Assembly: GCF_001824475.1 (NCBI RefSeq)
Contig: NZ_MHXN01000033.1
Span: 44,865 to 108,864, forward strand
Source of the DNA: Phenylobacterium sp. RIFCSPHIGHO2_01_FULL_69_31
GTDB taxonomy: Bacteria > Pseudomonadota > Alphaproteobacteria > Caulobacterales > Caulobacteraceae
Reading direction: 5' to 3'
DNA: 64,000 nucleotides
Of this stretch, positions 16,105 to 27,935 are shown piece by piece. The notes below the pieces were generated by a model that worked only from the letters and a program-made list of their open reading frames with translations, was not told the origin of the DNA and did not search any database. The translations under genes and the position numbers were made by a program. Position 1 is the stretch's first letter. Each line of letters starts with the position of its first letter.

Positions 16105-16446
16105 ATGCTCGACGACGCCGGCCTCGACCGCCTGTTCCACGCCCTCTCCGACGCCAGCCGTCGCGGGATGATCGACAGGTTGAGTCGCGGACCGGCCTCG
16201 GCGTCCGAGTTGGCCCAGCCGCTGCCCATGGCCCTGCCGTCGGTGGTGAAGCACCTGGCGGTGCTGGAGGCGGGCGGGCTGGTCACGTCCAACAAGGCCG
16301 GCCGGGTGCGCACCTATCGCCTCGCCCCCGCGGCCCTGAGCCGGGTGGAGGACTGGGCCGCGGACCGCAAGGCGGCGCTGAACGCCCAGTTCGACCGCCT
16401 GGAGCAGTTCCTTGCGGAAACCTCGGCTAAAGGAGACGGCGAATGA
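16105..16446 (+). CDS. ArsR-family transcriptional regulator
   Basis: Winged helix-turn-helix repressor of 113 residues. The DNA-binding part reads LFHALSDASRRGMIDRLSRG, then SELAQPLPMALPSVVKHLAVLEAGGLV and the wing NKAGRVRTYRL. No ELCVCDL metal-binding motif is seen, so it is not an arsenic sensor; it belongs to the ArsR group paired with SRPBCC/AHSA1 proteins. The stop codon overlaps the next gene's ATG (ATGA), showing a two-gene operon whose product pair is a very common bacterial arrangement. It likely represses its own operon. Confidence 0.87.
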   Translation: MLDDAGLDRLFHALSDASRRGMIDRLSRGPASASELAQPLPMALPSVVKHLAVLEAGGLVTSNKAGRVRTYRLAPAALSRVEDWAADRKAALNAQFDRLEQFLAETSAKGDGE

Positions 16447-16913
16447 GCGTGCGCTCGGCGGCCCACACCAGCTTCACGATCGCGCGCGACATGCCCGCGC
16501 CGCCGGCCGAGGTGTTCCGCGCCTGGTCCGATCCCGAGGCCAAGCGGCGCTGGACGGGCTGCCACCCCGACATGACGCGGGAGCACGACCTCGACTTCCG
16601 GCCGGGCGGCCTGGAGGTCAACCGCATGACCGGGCCGGACGGCGCCGTCTTCCTGGTCGAGGCCCGGTTCATCGAGATCCTCAAGGACCAGCGCATCATC
16701 TACGCCTACGACTACCGGGTGGGCGGGCAGCGCACCTCGGCCTCCCTGGTCACGGTGGAGTTCAGCCCCGGCGGGCGCGGCACGACGATGGTGTTCACCG
16801 AACAGGTCGCCTTCCTCGACGGCCATGACGAGCGCGACGAGCGCATCCACGGCACGAACGAGGGCTTCGATCGCCTGGAGCTGGATCTGCAGCGGGCCCT
16901 AACCCGGCAGTAG
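16443..16913 (+). CDS. SRPBCC (AHSA1-like) domain protein
   Basis: Helix-grip-fold protein of 156 residues. It starts with the conserved FTIARDMPAPPAEVFRAWSD and WTGCHP motif, continues with DFRPGG, and ends with a long helix carrying NEGFDRLELDLQ. The AHSA1/CalC family binds hydrophobic small molecules in a deep cavity. It overlaps the preceding arsR gene by four bases and is translated from a coupled ATG. Its ligand is unknown. It ends three bases before the convergent sufE. Confidence 0.86.
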   Translation: MSVRSAAHTSFTIARDMPAPPAEVFRAWSDPEAKRRWTGCHPDMTREHDLDFRPGGLEVNRMTGPDGAVFLVEARFIEILKDQRIIYAYDYRVGGQRTSASLVTVEFSPGGRGTTMVFTEQVAFLDGHDERDERIHGTNEGFDRLELDLQRALTRQ

Positions 16914-16916
16914 GCC

Positions 16917-17339
16917 TCACGCGGCCTGCGACATCTCCGCGTCGCGGCGGATGCGCGCGACCATCGAGGCTAGGCCGTTCGACCGCTGCGACGACAGCGC
17001 CCCGCTGAGGCCCAGCTGCTCGAACGCCGCCTTGGCGTCGAAGGCCAGGATGTCGGCGGGCGGCTGGCCGGAATAGAGCCGCAGCACGATGGCGATCAGG
17101 CCGCGCACGATGTGGGCGTCGGAGTCGCCGCGGAACCCCAGGGTCCCGTTCGCGCCGGGCTCGGTGACCAGCCACACCTGGCTGGCGCAGCCGCGCACCT
17201 TGTTCGCCTCGGTCCGCTCGGAGTCGGAGAGGGGCGCCAGGTCCTTCCCCAGCTCGATCACATAGCGGTAGCGCTCTTCCCAGTCGCCCAGGAGCTCGAA
17301 CTCGTCCTTGAGCTCGGCTAGCGCGTCGTCGATGGCCAT
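16917..17339 (-). CDS. sufE: SufE-like cysteine desulfuration protein
   Basis: SufE-family sulfur acceptor of 140 residues. The signature RYVIELGKDLAPLSDSER, NKVRGCASQVWL with the active Cys51, and RGLIAIVLRLYSGQPPADIL are all present. SufE takes persulfide sulfur from the SufS desulfurase and passes it to the SufBCD scaffold for Fe-S cluster assembly in the cytoplasm. No other suf gene is nearby. Its place next to a kinase pair ahead of divJ looks like local synteny rather than a functional link. Confidence 0.9.
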   Translation of the reverse strand: MAIDDALAELKDEFELLGDWEERYRYVIELGKDLAPLSDSERTEANKVRGCASQVWLVTEPGANGTLGFRGDSDAHIVRGLIAIVLRLYSGQPPADILAFDAKAAFEQLGLSGALSSQRSNGLASMVARIRRDAEMSQAA

Positions 17340-17380
17340 GGGCGCGACTTAGGGAGCGCGGGGCTCCCTGGCAACCGGCA

Positions 17381-18139
<759 letters not shown>

Positions 18140-18296
18140 GTAACGGCGATACGCCTGGTCGATCGGAGCTTGCAGGGTCGTCGATGCCGCTTACGAAAGT
18201 CTTGCGGCCGACACAAAGGGCTCGCGCCCACTCGCGCGAATCCCCTGGGGCCAGTACGCTCGCCCTCCGAACCTGACGGGGGTTCATAGACGAGCC

Positions 18297-19936
<1,640 letters not shown>

Positions 19937-19940
<4 letters not shown>

Positions 19941-20830
19941 CGGGACGCCACCTGCAGGAAGGCGCGGCCGGCCGCGAAGTCGCCGACCTCCACGTAGGCC
20001 GTGCGCACGCGCTCGCCAGAGAACAGGAACTCCACCGCGATCGCCTCGCGCGGGTCCAGCTCGGCCAGGGCTTGGGCCGCGGCGGCGGGGAAGCGGAACG
20101 CCCAGCCCCCGTCCGAGCCCTTGGGCAGCAGGCCCTCGTCCGCCTCGCTGCGCGCCTCGGCCATGAAGGTGCGCGTGGCCCCGCGGGGCGGCAGCTTGCG
20201 GCTGAGCGGCGCGCTCTTGGTCCGGGCGTCCAGATAGGGGCCCATGGTGCGGCTGGCGTCGCGCAGCACGAGCCGCGCGGCATAGGGGCTCTGGCTGTCG
20301 GTGAAGTCGGCCACGGCCAGCAGGGCGTTAGCGCCCTCGCGGCCCGCCAGTCCGAAGGTCATGCGATGGCCGCCGAAGGCCGCGTCCTGGGCCAGCCGCC
20401 AGCGGGCGTTACGGCCGCTGCCGCGGTCGGCGCGCCAGTCGGCCACGTCGCCGGGATAGGTCATGCGGGTGACCCGCGAATAGCCGGAGAACGCCTGTTG
20501 CACCCGGGCGGCCTCGGCCAGCACCTGGGGGCTCGCGCAGTTCAGCTGGGCGGCGTAGCGGCGGGCGCCGGCCTCGCGGGCGGCCAGGGTCTTCTGGTCG
20601 ACGCCGGCGCGCAGGGCCGCGCCCCGCGCCTGGGCGGCGCCCGCAGCCAGGGCGGCCGACACCTCGGGCGTGAACAGGCGACAGCGTCCGTCGGCCGCGG
20701 TCATCACCGTACGCTCGAAGAACAGGTCCGACGGCTGCCCGGCCGCAGCAACGGGCGCGGCGGCGAGCGCCAGCCCCATCAACCCCATCCACCGAGACGC
20801 CGGCCTCGCGCTTCTGCGCGTGCTCGTCAT
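19937..20830 (-). CDS. Secreted hypothetical protein
   Basis: Protein of 297 residues with a basic N terminus and signal peptide (MGLMGLALAAAPVAAAGQ). The mature part holds FFERTVMTAADGRCRLFTPEV and an Ala-rich helical domain to about residue 110, then a beta-rich C-terminal domain ending in ERVRTAYVEVGDFAAGRAFL. Two cysteines (in GRCRLF and LNCASP) may be bonded. I do not recognise the family; it is probably conserved in Caulobacterales. The ATG at 20830 is preferred because upstream in-frame sequence is low-quality Arg/Pro-rich. It overlaps the end of divJ by four bases, tail to tail. Confidence 0.65.
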
Positions 20831-20939
20831 GCGTCCACCATCTGGCGCGGCCTTGTTCCGGCCGTCTGAGCGGACGCTTGTACGCCGGTAGTGTTGAACC
20901 AAGGTTGACGACCCGGGCGCGCCCCGCAATGTCCCAGCC

Positions 20940-21272
20940 ATGCTGCTCTCCACCGACATCTGGGTCGGCGCCCTCATCCGCCGCGTCGAGATCGGCGGCG
21001 GCTTCGCCGTGGTGGCGCGCAAGGGCGATCCCCGGGCCGGGGCCGTGCTGGTCAAGGTGCTGAACCGCACCGACGGCACCGCCCGCCTGCTGTCCGAGGC
21101 GACCCGCGGCGACGGCGAGCGCATCTGGATGGAGCCGGCCGCCTCGCGGGAGGAGCCGGACCTCGACCGCTACATCGAGCGCGCCGTCCGCATCGATCCC
21201 GACGTCTGGGTGGTGGAGATCGAGGACCGCGAGGGCCGCCACTTCCTGGTGGAGCCCGTGGAACGCGGCTGA
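20940..21272 (+). CDS. DUF1491 family protein
   Basis: Small protein of 110 residues matching the alphaproteobacterial DUF1491 family: STDIWVGALIRRVEIGGGFA at the start, LVKVLNRTDGTARLL in the middle and YIERAVRIDPDVWVVEIEDR at the end. The fold is likely alpha/beta; the function is unknown. It is followed after 20 bases by the ATP-dependent ligase, so the two may be co-transcribed. An ortholog close to cell-cycle or DNA-repair genes is usual, but this is only context. Confidence 0.78.
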   Translation: MLLSTDIWVGALIRRVEIGGGFAVVARKGDPRAGAVLVKVLNRTDGTARLLSEATRGDGERIWMEPAASREEPDLDRYIERAVRIDPDVWVVEIEDREGRHFLVEPVERG

Positions 21273-21292
21273 CGCTGGCGGCTTCACGCCCC

Positions 21293-22294
21293 ATGCTCCG
21301 CGATCTTCCGGTCCCGCTCGACCTCGCCCCGATGGAGGCCAAGCTGGTCGACGAGATCCCGCGCGACGGCGGCTGGCGCTTCGAGCCCAAGTGGGACGGC
21401 TTCCGCTGCCTGGCCTACCGGGACGGCGACGAGGTCTTGCTCAAGGCTAAGTCGGGCAAGCCGTTGAACCGCTTCTTTCCCGACATGGTGGCCGCGCTCG
21501 CGGCCCTGCCAATCGACCGCTTCGTGCTCGACGGCGAACTGACCATCGCCGTGGACGGCGAGCCGTCCTTCGAGGCCCTGCAGATGCGCCTGCATCCCGC
21601 CGAGAGCCGCGTCCGCAAGCTGGCGGCCGAGCAGCCGGCGGCCTTCATGCTGTTCGACTGCCTCATGGATGCCGACGGCGCTCCCCTGCTGGAGGCGCCG
21701 CTCACCGACCGGCGGAAGGCGCTGGAGGCGCTGTTCAAGCGGCTCGGAAAAGCCCCGGCGCTACGCCTCTCGCCCGGTTCGACCAAGCGGGAGGAGGCCT
21801 GCACCTGGCTGGAGGACACGGGCTCCTCCCTGGACGGCGTGGTCGCCAAGCGCCTGGACGGCCCCTACGTCCCCGGCGAGCGGGCCATGCTGAAGATCAA
21901 GAAGATCCGCACCGCCGACTGCGTGGTCGGCGGCTTCCGCTATGCTGAGGGGACCGAGGAGGTCGGCTCCCTCCTGCTCGGGCTCTACGACGCGGCCGGC
22001 CGGCTGAACCACGTGGGGTTCACCTCGACGATCAAGCATGCGGAGCGACCGGCGCTCACCCGCAAGCTGCTGGCGCTGAAAGGCCAGGGGTTCACCGGCG
22101 ACGCGCCGGGCGGGCCCAGCCGGTGGAGCTCGGAACGCTCGGCCCAATGGGTCCCGCTCGCGCCCGAACTGGTGGTGGAGGTGCGCTACGACCAGGTCAC
22201 CGGCGGCCGCTTCCGGCACGGCACGCGCCTCGTCCGCTGGCGGCCGGACAAGGCGCCGGGCCAATGCACGATGGAGCAGATCCGGCCGCGCTGA
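21293..22294 (+). CDS. ATP-dependent DNA ligase (LigC/LigD-ligase type)
   Basis: DNA ligase of 333 residues. Nucleotidyl-transferase motif I has the AMP-accepting Lys33 in KWDGFRC; motif III is DCL in FMLFDCLMD; motif IV is the LDGVVAKR strand; motif V is MLKIKKIRTADCVV. The oligonucleotide-binding domain follows to the C terminus (VEVRYDQVTGGRFRHGTRLVRWRPDK). It lacks the polymerase and nuclease domains of full LigD, so it resembles the stand-alone LigC of mycobacteria and agrobacteria. It is expected to seal nicks, perhaps in end joining or base-excision repair. No ku gene lies in the window. Confidence 0.88.
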   Translation: MLRDLPVPLDLAPMEAKLVDEIPRDGGWRFEPKWDGFRCLAYRDGDEVLLKAKSGKPLNRFFPDMVAALAALPIDRFVLDGELTIAVDGEPSFEALQMRLHPAESRVRKLAAEQPAAFMLFDCLMDADGAPLLEAPLTDRRKALEALFKRLGKAPALRLSPGSTKREEACTWLEDTGSSLDGVVAKRLDGPYVPGERAMLKIKKIRTADCVVGGFRYAEGTEEVGSLLLGLYDAAGRLNHVGFTSTIKHAERPALTRKLLALKGQGFTGDAPGGPSRWSSERSAQWVPLAPELVVEVRYDQVTGGRFRHGTRLVRWRPDKAPGQCTMEQIRPR

Positions 22295-22426
22295 GGGGCC
22301 TCAAGCTTGGCCTCATGACGGCTTTTCTGCGGCTGTGCCGGGCCGCAAGATTGCCTCACGACTCGCCGACTCCGGGGCCAAGGGGGCGCGGATCGCGGCG
22401 CCCGTTCCCATTGGTCGGAGGGCGCC

Positions 22427-23134
22427 ATGGACGGCGAGGCGAACACGCTTCCCTGGGTCCGTATTCGGGGCCGCAGCTTCATGGCGCTGGTCCTGGCGCC
22501 CGAGGCCCCGTTCGCCGACTGGTTCGCCGCCCTGGACCGCCAGCTCAACGGCGCGCCGGGGCTGTTCGCCGACCGCCCGGTGGTGGTCGACCTCTCCGGC
22601 GTGGTCGACGTGCTCGGCGCCGATGGCCTGCCGCTGGCCATGGAAGGCCTCGCGGCCCGCGGCATGCGGATCGTGGGGGTCGAGGGCGCGTCCGCCGCCC
22701 AGCTCGCCGGCACGCCCTGGGCCGACCTGCCCACCAATCTCCACGGCCGCGACGTCAGCGTCGACGGACGCCCTGGACGCCCTGCCGCCGCCGTCGCGCC
22801 GCCGCCGGCCGCGTCCCTCCTGATCGAGCGGCCGGTCCGCTCGGGCCAGTCGATCGTGTTCGAGGACGGCGACGTTATCGTCGTGGGCTCCGTCGCCTCG
22901 GGGGCGGAGGTCATCGCGGGCGGCTCGATCCACGTCTACGGCCCGCTCCGCGGCCGGGCCATCGCCGGACTGAAGACCGGCGGTGCGCGGATCTTCTGCC
23001 GCCGCCTGGAAGCCGAGCTGGTGGGCGTCGACCAGCTCTACCGCACCGCCGAGAACTGGGGTCCCGACCTGCACGGCCGGGCCGTCCAGGTCCGCTGCGA
23101 CCGCGGTGCGCTCCGCCTCGCGACGCTCGATTGA
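22427..23134 (+). CDS. minC: Septum site-determining protein MinC
   Basis: FtsZ-polymerisation inhibitor of 235 residues. The N-terminal domain (RIRGRSFMALVLAPE, residues ~10-110) is the FtsZ-binding half; a Pro/Ala linker (RPGRPAAAVAPPPAA) follows; the C-terminal beta-helix (RSGQSIVFEDGDVIVVGSV, AGGSIHVYGPLRGRAIAG, RIFCRRLEAELVGV) dimerises and binds MinD. It is the first gene of minCDE and is complete. The ATG at 22427 stands after a ggag box. MinC would stop Z-ring formation away from midcell together with MinD. Confidence 0.92.
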   Translation: MDGEANTLPWVRIRGRSFMALVLAPEAPFADWFAALDRQLNGAPGLFADRPVVVDLSGVVDVLGADGLPLAMEGLAARGMRIVGVEGASAAQLAGTPWADLPTNLHGRDVSVDGRPGRPAAAVAPPPAASLLIERPVRSGQSIVFEDGDVIVVGSVASGAEVIAGGSIHVYGPLRGRAIAGLKTGGARIFCRRLEAELVGVDQLYRTAENWGPDLHGRAVQVRCDRGALRLATLD

Positions 23135-23164
23135 AGGTCTCGCCGCAAGGCGGGGGAAGGAACG

Positions 23165-23995
23165 GTGAGTAGTATGTCCAAGGTTGTCGTCGTCACGTCC
23201 GGCAAGGGCGGGGTGGGCAAGACCACCTCGTCGGCCTCCCTGGGTGCGTCCCTGGCGCGGGCCGGGCACAAGGTGGTGGTCGTCGACTTCGACGTCGGCC
23301 TGCGCAACCTCGACCTGGTGATGGGCGCCGAGCGGCGGGTGGTCTTCGACCTGGTCAACGTCGTCCAGGGCGACGCCAAGCTTCCCCAGGCGCTGATCCG
23401 CGACAAGCGGCTGGAGAACCTCTCCCTGCTGCCCGCCTCCCAGACCCGCGACAAGGACGCCCTCACCGAGGACGGCGTCGGCCGGGTCATCGACGAGCTG
23501 CGTGAAAGCTTCGACTGGATCATCTGCGACAGCCCCGCCGGCATCGAGAAGGGCGCGACCCTGGCCATGCGGTTCGCCGACACCGCCGTGGTGGTGACCA
23601 ATCCCGAGGTCTCGTCCGTCCGCGACTCCGACCGCATCATCGGCATGCTGGATTCCAAGACCCGCCTGGCCGAGGGCGGCGGCCGCATCGACAAGCAGCT
23701 CTTGCTCACCCGCTACGACGCCGCGCGCGCCGCGCGCGGCGAGATGATGACGGTGGAAGACGTGCTGGAGATCCTGGCGATCCCCCTCCTGGGCATCGTT
23801 CAGGAAAGTCCGGACGTCCTGACGGCCTCGAACCTCGGCTGCCCGATCACCCTGCACAACCCCGGCTCGCCCGCCGCGCGAGCCTACGACGAAGCCGCCC
23901 GCCGTCTCCTCGGCGAGACGCTGCCGGTCCGCACGCCGCGCCCGGAAAAGCAGGGCTTCATGACCCGCCTGTTCGGCAAGAGGGCGGCGGCATGA
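23165..23995 (+). CDS. minD: Septum site-determining ATPase MinD
   Basis: MinD/ParA-type ATPase of 276 residues. The deviant Walker A motif is TSGKGGVGKTTSSASLG; the switch regions VVVDFDVGLRNLDLVMG and DWIICDSPAGIEKGA follow; the end LMTRLFGKRAAA (here FMTRLFGKRAAA) is the amphipathic membrane-targeting helix. It recruits MinC to the membrane and is released by MinE. A GTG at 23165 fits the ggaagg box four bases upstream; an ATG at 23174 would be 13 away. It follows minC after 30 bases. Confidence 0.93.
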   Translation: MSSMSKVVVVTSGKGGVGKTTSSASLGASLARAGHKVVVVDFDVGLRNLDLVMGAERRVVFDLVNVVQGDAKLPQALIRDKRLENLSLLPASQTRDKDALTEDGVGRVIDELRESFDWIICDSPAGIEKGATLAMRFADTAVVVTNPEVSSVRDSDRIIGMLDSKTRLAEGGGRIDKQLLLTRYDAARAARGEMMTVEDVLEILAIPLLGIVQESPDVLTASNLGCPITLHNPGSPAARAYDEAARRLLGETLPVRTPRPEKQGFMTRLFGKRAAA

Positions 23996-24064
23996 GCCCT
24001 CCTCCGCCAAGGCTTCGGAGCGCCGTCATCGGTCCTTCGAAGCTCCTGAAAGGAGCGAAGTAGG

Positions 24065-24391
24065 ATGAGCATCCTCAACTTCTTCACCCGAAACCGGACC
24101 TCGGCGCCCGTGGCCCGGGAGCGGCTCCAGGTCCTGCTGGCGCACGAGCGCGCGCTCACGGGCGGCGCGGACCTGGCCGCCGTCCTCAAGCAGGAGATCC
24201 TGGAGGTCATCGCCCGCCACATCCCCATCGATCGCGACCGGGTGCTGGTGAAGCTGGACCGCGGCGAACAGGTCTCCACCCTGGAGATCGACATCGAAAT
24301 GCCGGACGAGGCCCTGGCGGCCGCACCCAAGGTCTCGACGCCGAAGGCCGCCGAGCCCAAGGCTCCCGCGCGGCGGCGTCGCAGCGCCTAG
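24065..24391 (+). CDS. minE: Cell division topological specificity factor MinE
   Basis: MinE of 108 residues, somewhat longer than the 88 of E. coli because of a tail rich in Ala, Lys and Pro. The N-terminal part [20 protein letters not shown] is the membrane-binding amphipathic helix, followed by [11 protein letters not shown], the helix that stimulates MinD ATPase. The topological domain runs from [21 protein letters not shown] to LEIDIEMP. It closes the minCDE operon 69 bases after minD and overlaps by four bases with the convergent membrane-protein gene. Confidence 0.92.
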   Translation: MSILNFFTRNRTSAPVARERLQVLLAHERALTGGADLAAVLKQEILEVIARHIPIDRDRVLVKLDRGEQVSTLEIDIEMPDEALAAAPKVSTPKAAEPKAPARRRRSA

Positions 24392-25173
24392 GCCGGTGGC
24401 GGGCCTGCGGGTGGCGGCGGAAAATCGAGCGGCGCGACGGAGGCCCCCGGCGACCCGGCGGTGACCGCCTCGTAGAGCGCCGCGCCGACCGGGCTGTAGG
24501 TGATGGCCTCGGTCAGGACCAGGCACCCGGCCATGGCGGCGAGGCCCCAGCCCCAGGCCGGATGGACCCGGCCGCTGCGCCGCAGGTCCCAGACGATGCC
24601 CGCAAGCGGAAAGATCAGCGACACGGCCAGGGTCGCCTCCCAGGCCCAGGGGATCAGCAGCGGCATAGGCAGCAGCCGGCCGAAACCCGGCCCCAGCAGC
24701 AGCGCCATGGCGCTGAAGTGCAGACGCCGGTGCCAGTCGGTACGCCGCCGCAGCAGGATCGCCGCCGCCGTCAGCCCGGCGAAGGTGATCAGGGTCATGG
24801 GGTCGAAGACCAGGAACTGCAGCGGCCGGAAGAAGAACGGGACCTGCCCGCGCTGGACCATGGCCACCGTCACCAGCCAGCCCAGCACCAGCATCGCCAC
24901 GACCCAGCCGGTGGCCAGCCAGCCGAGGCGGCGGTGCAGCGCCATCCGCCCCGTGGCCACGAAGGCGTTCTGCAGCACGTAGATGCCGATCCACCCCATG
25001 AACACCACGGCGTGCGCGTGGACCAGCGGCGGCGCGGCGAAGCTCGAGCGGCCCATCGCCAACTGCAGCGAAAAGCCTGCGATCAGCACCACCGCCATCG
25101 CGATGGCGCCGCCCAGAAAGAAGCCCTCGTCGCGCCCGCCGATCGGTGGCGCGCTCTCGGCGACCGTAGCCAT
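24388..25173 (-). CDS. Polytopic membrane protein with conserved His pairs
   Basis: Integral membrane protein of 261 residues with about seven hydrophobic helices. It has histidines at helix ends ([42 protein letters not shown]), a pattern seen in haem-binding or ferric-reductase-like membrane proteins, but the ligands cannot be assigned. The C-terminal tail is Pro-rich ([14 protein letters not shown]). The ATG at 25173 follows ggggaga. I do not recognise a named family; proteins of this kind occur in sphingomonads and caulobacters. Monocistronic, tail to tail with minE. Confidence 0.68.
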   Translation of the reverse strand: MATVAESAPPIGGRDEGFFLGGAIAMAVVLIAGFSLQLAMGRSSFAAPPLVHAHAVVFMGWIGIYVLQNAFVATGRMALHRRLGWLATGWVVAMLVLGWLVTVAMVQRGQVPFFFRPLQFLVFDPMTLITFAGLTAAAILLRRRTDWHRRLHFSAMALLLGPGFGRLLPMPLLIPWAWEATLAVSLIFPLAGIVWDLRRSGRVHPAWGWGLAAMAGCLVLTEAITYSPVGAALYEAVTAGSPGASVAPLDFPPPPAGPPPA

Positions 25174-25408
25174 CTTTGGAATCTCCCCCGAGATGATGTG
25201 GGGGCATAATACACGCCTCCCCGTCGTCATCCCAGACGCCGAACGCCGGTCCGCGACCGCCGTCCCAGGACACGCAGACGACGCTGAATCACCGGGGGCG
25301 GGCCGCCGCCTCCGACGCCCTTCCGCGTCTTCTGCGCTTCTCCTCCCCCAGCCCCGCGCGCCATCGTGCTCGCTTCCGCCACGAGCCCCCGCGTGATAGG
25401 CGCCGGCC

Positions 25409-27016
25409 ATGAGCACCTCTCCCGCCGCCGAGGCCGCCCGCCGGCGCACCTTCGCGATCATCTCCCACCCCGACGCCGGCAAGACGACCCTGACCGAAAA
25501 CCTGCTGCTGGCCGGCGGCGCCATCCGGGCGGCCGGCGCCGTGCGCGCCCGCGGCGAGAACCGCCGCACCCGCTCCGACTGGATGAAGATCGAGCGCGAG
25601 CGCGGGATCAGCGTCTCGGCCTCGGTGATGACGTTCGACCACGACGGCCTGATGTTCAACCTGCTGGACACCCCGGGCCACGAGGACTTCTCGGAAGACA
25701 CCTACCGGACCCTCACCGCCGCCGACGCCGCGGTCATGGTGCTGGACGCCGCCAAGGGCATCGAGCCGCAGACCCTGAAGCTGTTCGAGGTCTGCCGGAT
25801 GCGGGACATCCCCATCGTCACCTTCATCAACAAGATGGACCGCGAGGCGCAGGATCCGTTCGAGCTGCTGGACGAGGTGTCCTCCAAGCTCGCGCTCGAT
25901 CCCTCGCCCCTCTACTGGCCCGCGGGTTCGGGGGGCCGCTTCAAGGGCATGCTGGACCTGCGCCGCGACCGCTTCCTGCCGTTCCAAAAGAAGGGCGGCG
26001 GCGGACCGGACGAGGACGATGGCCACCCGCCCGCCATCCCGTTCAAGGGCAATGCCGTCGTCCGCTACCTGGAGCCTGACGAGCAGGAGGAGCTCAGCGA
26101 GAACGCCGAGCTGGCCATGGGCGGCCTCAAGGCCTTCGACCCGCAGGCCTTCCTTGAAGGGCACATGACCCCGGTCTTCTTCGGCTCGGCCCTGCGCCAC
26201 TTCGGCGTGGACCAGCTGCTGGAAGGCCTCGGCGCCTACGCGCCGCCACCCAAGGCGGTGGCCGCTCGCAAGGGAGCCGAGGACACCCACGTCGCCCCCG
26301 GAGACCGGGAAGTCACCGGCTTCGTCTTCAAGGTCCAGGCGAACATGGACCCGAACCACCGCGACCGGATCGCCTTCCTGAAGCTGTGCTCGGGCAGGTT
26401 CAGCCGCGGCATGAAGCTCAAGGTCCAGAACACCGGCAAGCAGCTTTCCGTGAACGCCCCGATGATGTTCTTCGCCTCCGACCGGGAGCTGGCCGAGGAC
26501 GCCTACGCGGGCGACGTGATCGGCATCCCGAACCACGGCGTGCTGCGGGTGGGCGACAGTCTGTCGGAAAGCGGGACGATCCGCTTCGCCGGCCTGCCCA
26601 ACTTCGCCCCGGAAATCCTGCAGCGCGTCCGGGTCAAGGACCCGCTGAAGGCCAAGCACCTGAAGCGGGCCCTGGAAAGCCTCGCGGAGGAGGGGGTCAC
26701 CCAGCTCTTCCGTCCCAGCCTCGGCGCGGACTTCATCGTGGGCGCGGTGGGCCAGCTCCAGTTCGAGGTCATGGCCGACCGCCTGCGCGAGGAATACCAG
26801 CTCGACGTGATCTTCGAGCCCAGCCCCTTCGGCGAGGCCCGCTGGATCCTGGGCGAGAAGGCCGACCTGGAAGACTTCATCGGCAAGCACCGCTCGGCCA
26901 TGGGGACCGACATCGACGACCAGCCCGTGTTCCTGGCCAAGAGCTCCTGGGACGTCGGCTACGCCGCCGACCGCTATCCCAAGGTCCGCTTCGAACGCTC
27001 CAAGGAGCGGGCGTAG
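25409..27016 (+). CDS. prfC: Peptide chain release factor 3
   Basis: Translational GTPase of 535 residues. G1 is ISHPDAGKTT, G2/switch region ERERGISVSASVM, G3 LDTPGHEDFSEDTYR and G4 INKMDREAQD. The C-terminal domains II and III carry HMTPVFFGSALRHFGV and VGAVGQLQFEVMADRL. RF3 removes RF1/RF2 from the ribosome after peptide release. Length and order match the family (about 529). The ATG at 25409 is the only good start. It is followed after 13 bases by the rsmC-like gene, so an operon of translation genes (prfC-rsmC-rsuA) is likely. Confidence 0.94.
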   Translation: MSTSPAAEAARRRTFAIISHPDAGKTTLTENLLLAGGAIRAAGAVRARGENRRTRSDWMKIERERGISVSASVMTFDHDGLMFNLLDTPGHEDFSEDTYRTLTAADAAVMVLDAAKGIEPQTLKLFEVCRMRDIPIVTFINKMDREAQDPFELLDEVSSKLALDPSPLYWPAGSGGRFKGMLDLRRDRFLPFQKKGGGGPDEDDGHPPAIPFKGNAVVRYLEPDEQEELSENAELAMGGLKAFDPQAFLEGHMTPVFFGSALRHFGVDQLLEGLGAYAPPPKAVAARKGAEDTHVAPGDREVTGFVFKVQANMDPNHRDRIAFLKLCSGRFSRGMKLKVQNTGKQLSVNAPMMFFASDRELAEDAYAGDVIGIPNHGVLRVGDSLSESGTIRFAGLPNFAPEILQRVRVKDPLKAKHLKRALESLAEEGVTQLFRPSLGADFIVGAVGQLQFEVMADRLREEYQLDVIFEPSPFGEARWILGEKADLEDFIGKHRSAMGTDIDDQPVFLAKSSWDVGYAADRYPKVRFERSKERA

Positions 27017-27029
27017 GGGAGGTGAGGTC

Positions 27030-27935
27030 GTGACCGCCATCGTCTACGGCGCTCCCGCCCCCGGCCTCGTCGACGTCCCGGCCGGCGCCGTCCAGGTCTC
27101 GCCGCTGATCGTCGGCTCGCAGGACCTCGCGGCCACGGCCGACGCCAGCGTGGACGAGGCCGTGGTCCTCGCGCCCGGCGGGGTTCTGGAGCGCGACTAT
27201 GTGCTGGCCCACGCCCTGCGGGTCCTGAAGCCTGGCGCGCCGCTGCTGGCCTTCGCGCCCAAGGACAAGGGCGGCTCCCGCCTGAAGAAGGCGCTGGAGG
27301 GCTTCGGCGGCAAGGTTGTCGAGGACGCCCGGCGCCATCACCGCTTCTGCCGCGTGACCCGGCCAGCCGCGCCAGCCGGTCTCGCCGAGGCCATCGCCGC
27401 GGGCGCCCCGCGGGTGTCGCCATCCCTCGGGGCCTGGACCCAGCCCGGCGTCTTCAGCTGGGACCGTCTCGATGCGGGCAGCGCGGCGTTGATCGAGCGC
27501 TTGCCGCCGCTGGCCGGGCAGGGGGCCGACCTCGGCTGCGGCGTCGGCCTCCTGGCCCAGCGGATCCTGGCCTCGCCCGCGGTGACCGGCCTGACCTGCG
27601 TGGACATCGACCGCCGCGCCACGGCCTGCGCCGAGCACAATCTGGACGACACCCGCGCGCGGGTGCTCTGGGCAGACGTGCGCGCGCTGGGCGACCGGCT
27701 CTCAGCCCTCGACTTCGTGGTCATGAACCCACCCTTCCACGACGGCGGGACCGAGGACCGGGAACTGGGCGTCGCCTTCCTCCGCGCCGCCGCCGCCATG
27801 CTGAAGCCCGGCGGCGTCTGCTGGCTGGTGGCGAACCGGCACCTGCCTTACGAGGCGCCGCTGGCCGCCGCCTTCCAGAGCGCCCAGGTCCGCGCCGACG
27901 CCGGCGGCTACAAGATCTTCGAGGCGCGGCGATGA
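27030..27935 (+). CDS. RsmC-like 16S rRNA methyltransferase
   Basis: SAM-dependent methyltransferase of 301 residues with two Rossmann-like halves. The C-terminal half has the SAM-binding loop ADLGCGVGLLAQRIL and the catalytic VMNPPFHDGG motif typical of RsmC/RsmD (N2-methylation of G1207). The N-terminal half is the degenerate duplicate seen in RsmC. The GTG start at 27030 follows gggaggtgag. Its ATGA overlap with the pseudouridine synthase supports a shared role in small-subunit rRNA modification. Target base is from family, not proven. Confidence 0.83.
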   Translation: MTAIVYGAPAPGLVDVPAGAVQVSPLIVGSQDLAATADASVDEAVVLAPGGVLERDYVLAHALRVLKPGAPLLAFAPKDKGGSRLKKALEGFGGKVVEDARRHHRFCRVTRPAAPAGLAEAIAAGAPRVSPSLGAWTQPGVFSWDRLDAGSAALIERLPPLAGQGADLGCGVGLLAQRILASPAVTGLTCVDIDRRATACAEHNLDDTRARVLWADVRALGDRLSALDFVVMNPPFHDGGTEDRELGVAFLRAAAAMLKPGGVCWLVANRHLPYEAPLAAAFQSAQVRADAGGYKIFEARR

